Source: Vibrio artabrorum (GTDB lineage: Bacteria; Pseudomonadota; Gammaproteobacteria; Enterobacterales; Vibrionaceae). From it: a stretch of DNA of 64,000 nt. A program made the position numbers and the translations under genes. The stretch covers positions 434,001 to 498,000 of the forward strand of contig NZ_AP025459.1 of assembly GCF_024347295.1 (NCBI RefSeq). Reading direction: 5' to 3'. Position 1 is the stretch's first letter. Each line of letters starts with the position of its first letter. This document shows positions 63,631 to 64,000 of this stretch, piece by piece. Under the pieces are notes generated by a model, which had not been told where the DNA came from, made no database searches, and saw nothing but the letters and a program-made list of their open reading frames with translations.

Positions 63631-63667
63631 GCTATAGCTAATTTACAATGTAAAGCTTAGCTATAGC
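63631..63667. repeat. Long nearly perfect palindrome
   Basis: GCTATAGCTAA-TTTACA-A-TGTAAA-GC-TTAGCTATAGC: seventeen base pairs interrupted by a one-base centre and a two-base bulge. It lies between the LysR terminator and the convergent cytochrome gene; either a terminator for the latter or a site for a dimeric protein. Confidence 0.6.
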
Positions 63668-63699
63668 TGGCGCGAACGGCTCATGCTCACTAATACCTA

Positions 63700-64000
63700 T
63701 CAATGCTCATGAATCACTTCTTTACCACTCGGATAAGCTTTGGAACCCAGCACATCACCGTCGACTTCTTTACCATAGTAGCCTTGGTGGTTGTGGTAAC
63801 GCTTAGTATTACCTGCAACATCACCTTTGTATCGTGGGTCTTGTGGGCGTTCATGACTATTCACAAATGCAGCCACATCCCAAGCATCTTGAATCGAAAG
63901 CTGCTGGCTCTTTCCAAGCGGCATGTTTTCATAGATAAAGTAGGCAGCGGTGTTCACGCGGTGCATACCCGCGCCCCAGTTATACGCGTTTTCGCCCCAC
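63700..64000 (-). CDS. Thiosulfate dehydrogenase (TsdA)-like cytochrome c, C-terminal part
   Basis: The minus-strand frame is open to the right edge of the window and codes for the last 100 residues of a c-type cytochrome. It shows 'YNWGAGMHRVNTAAYFIYENMPLGKSQQLSIQDAWDVAAFVNSHERPQDPRYKGD', with Met in NMPLG as probable haem ligand and the NSHERPQDPR block typical of TsdA-like dihaem cytochromes. The CxxCH motifs lie outside the window. It probably oxidises thiosulfate to tetrathionate (or the reverse) in the periplasm; this rests on family similarity only. Confidence 0.65.
   Translation of the reverse strand, partial: WGENAYNWGAGMHRVNTAAYFIYENMPLGKSQQLSIQDAWDVAAFVNSHERPQDPRYKGDVAGNTKRYHNHQGYYGKEVDGDVLGSKAYPSGKEVIHEH

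Noticed and set aside
1..64000. Mobile elements, prophage genes, CRISPR arrays, tRNA or rRNA genes
   Set aside because: No transposase, integrase or phage protein, no regular spaced repeats, and no cloverleaf or rRNA-like stretch was recognised on either strand.

Overview
The window reads as a chromosomal segment of a marine gammaproteobacterium, most likely a Vibrio. The support is the closeness of the proteins to enterobacterial and Vibrio families (GlpF/K/R/D, UlaR/G and UlaAB/C/F/D/E, LamB, MalM, MalE, YihG, YjjU, NfsA), moderate GC content, and dense rho-independent terminators. It has no rRNA, tRNA, CRISPR array, transposase or prophage gene. It is a string of catabolic cassettes separated by house-keeping or orphan genes and a few decaying ones.

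Layout. 1-4.1 kb: end of an oligopeptide-binding protein, a phospholipase D-family lipoprotein, an NfsA-type nitroreductase, and a heavily decayed old-yellow-enzyme pseudogene. 4.2-11.5 kb: an agmatine deiminase pathway locus. A TetR regulator and carbamate kinase diverge from an APC antiporter, agmatine deiminase, a putrescine carbamoyltransferase and an unusual protein made of three tandem RidA domains. An FNR-like site lies between the two arms. Together these would take up agmatine, split it to putrescine, CO2 and NH3, and make one ATP. 11.6-14.3 kb: a HAD phosphatase pseudogene, an Asp/Glu racemase, a tiny lipoprotein ORF and a YdcH-like protein. 14.5-19.9 kb: glycerol regulon (glpD, glpR, glpK, glpF). 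20.4-21.9 kb: arsenite efflux (acr3, arsR), each preceded by the same perfect inverted repeat. 22.2-25 kb: a Cof-type phosphatase and a surface lipoprotein with a metzincin-type zinc site. 25.3-33.1 kb: L-ascorbate utilisation (ulaG and ulaR divergent from a fused ulaA-ulaB, ulaC, ulaF, a HAD phosphatase, ulaD, ulaE).

33.2-41.7 kb: single genes: a 69-residue repeat protein, a catalase with a clear OxyR site, a patatin-like protein, D-lactate dehydrogenase, a YihG acyltransferase, a TrmK-like methyltransferase, and a Cache-GGDEF protein whose signature is degenerate. 41.9-60.8 kb: an alpha-glucan (maltodextrin, glycogen, pullulan) cluster with GlgX-type debranching enzyme, maltoporin, MalM, an esterase, a GH133-like debranching enzyme, a MalE-like binding protein without its permease, a GH13 oligo-1,6-glucosidase, a LysR regulator, a lipoprotein pullulanase and a cytoplasmic alpha-amylase. 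MalT-like boxes sit between glgX and lamB, and a separate inverted repeat of LysR type is shared by malE and the glucosidase. 61-64 kb: DUF1294 protein, LysE exporter with a divergent Lrp regulator, a LysR regulator, and the C-terminal end of a TsdA-like cytochrome c.

I did not find a clear new multi-gene system. The most unusual items are the triple RidA protein beside the agmatine genes, the probable LysR sub-regulon inside the maltodextrin cluster, the degenerate GGDEF receptor, and the metzincin-like lipoprotein. All functions are inferred by recognition of sequence motifs and neighbours; no database search was run.
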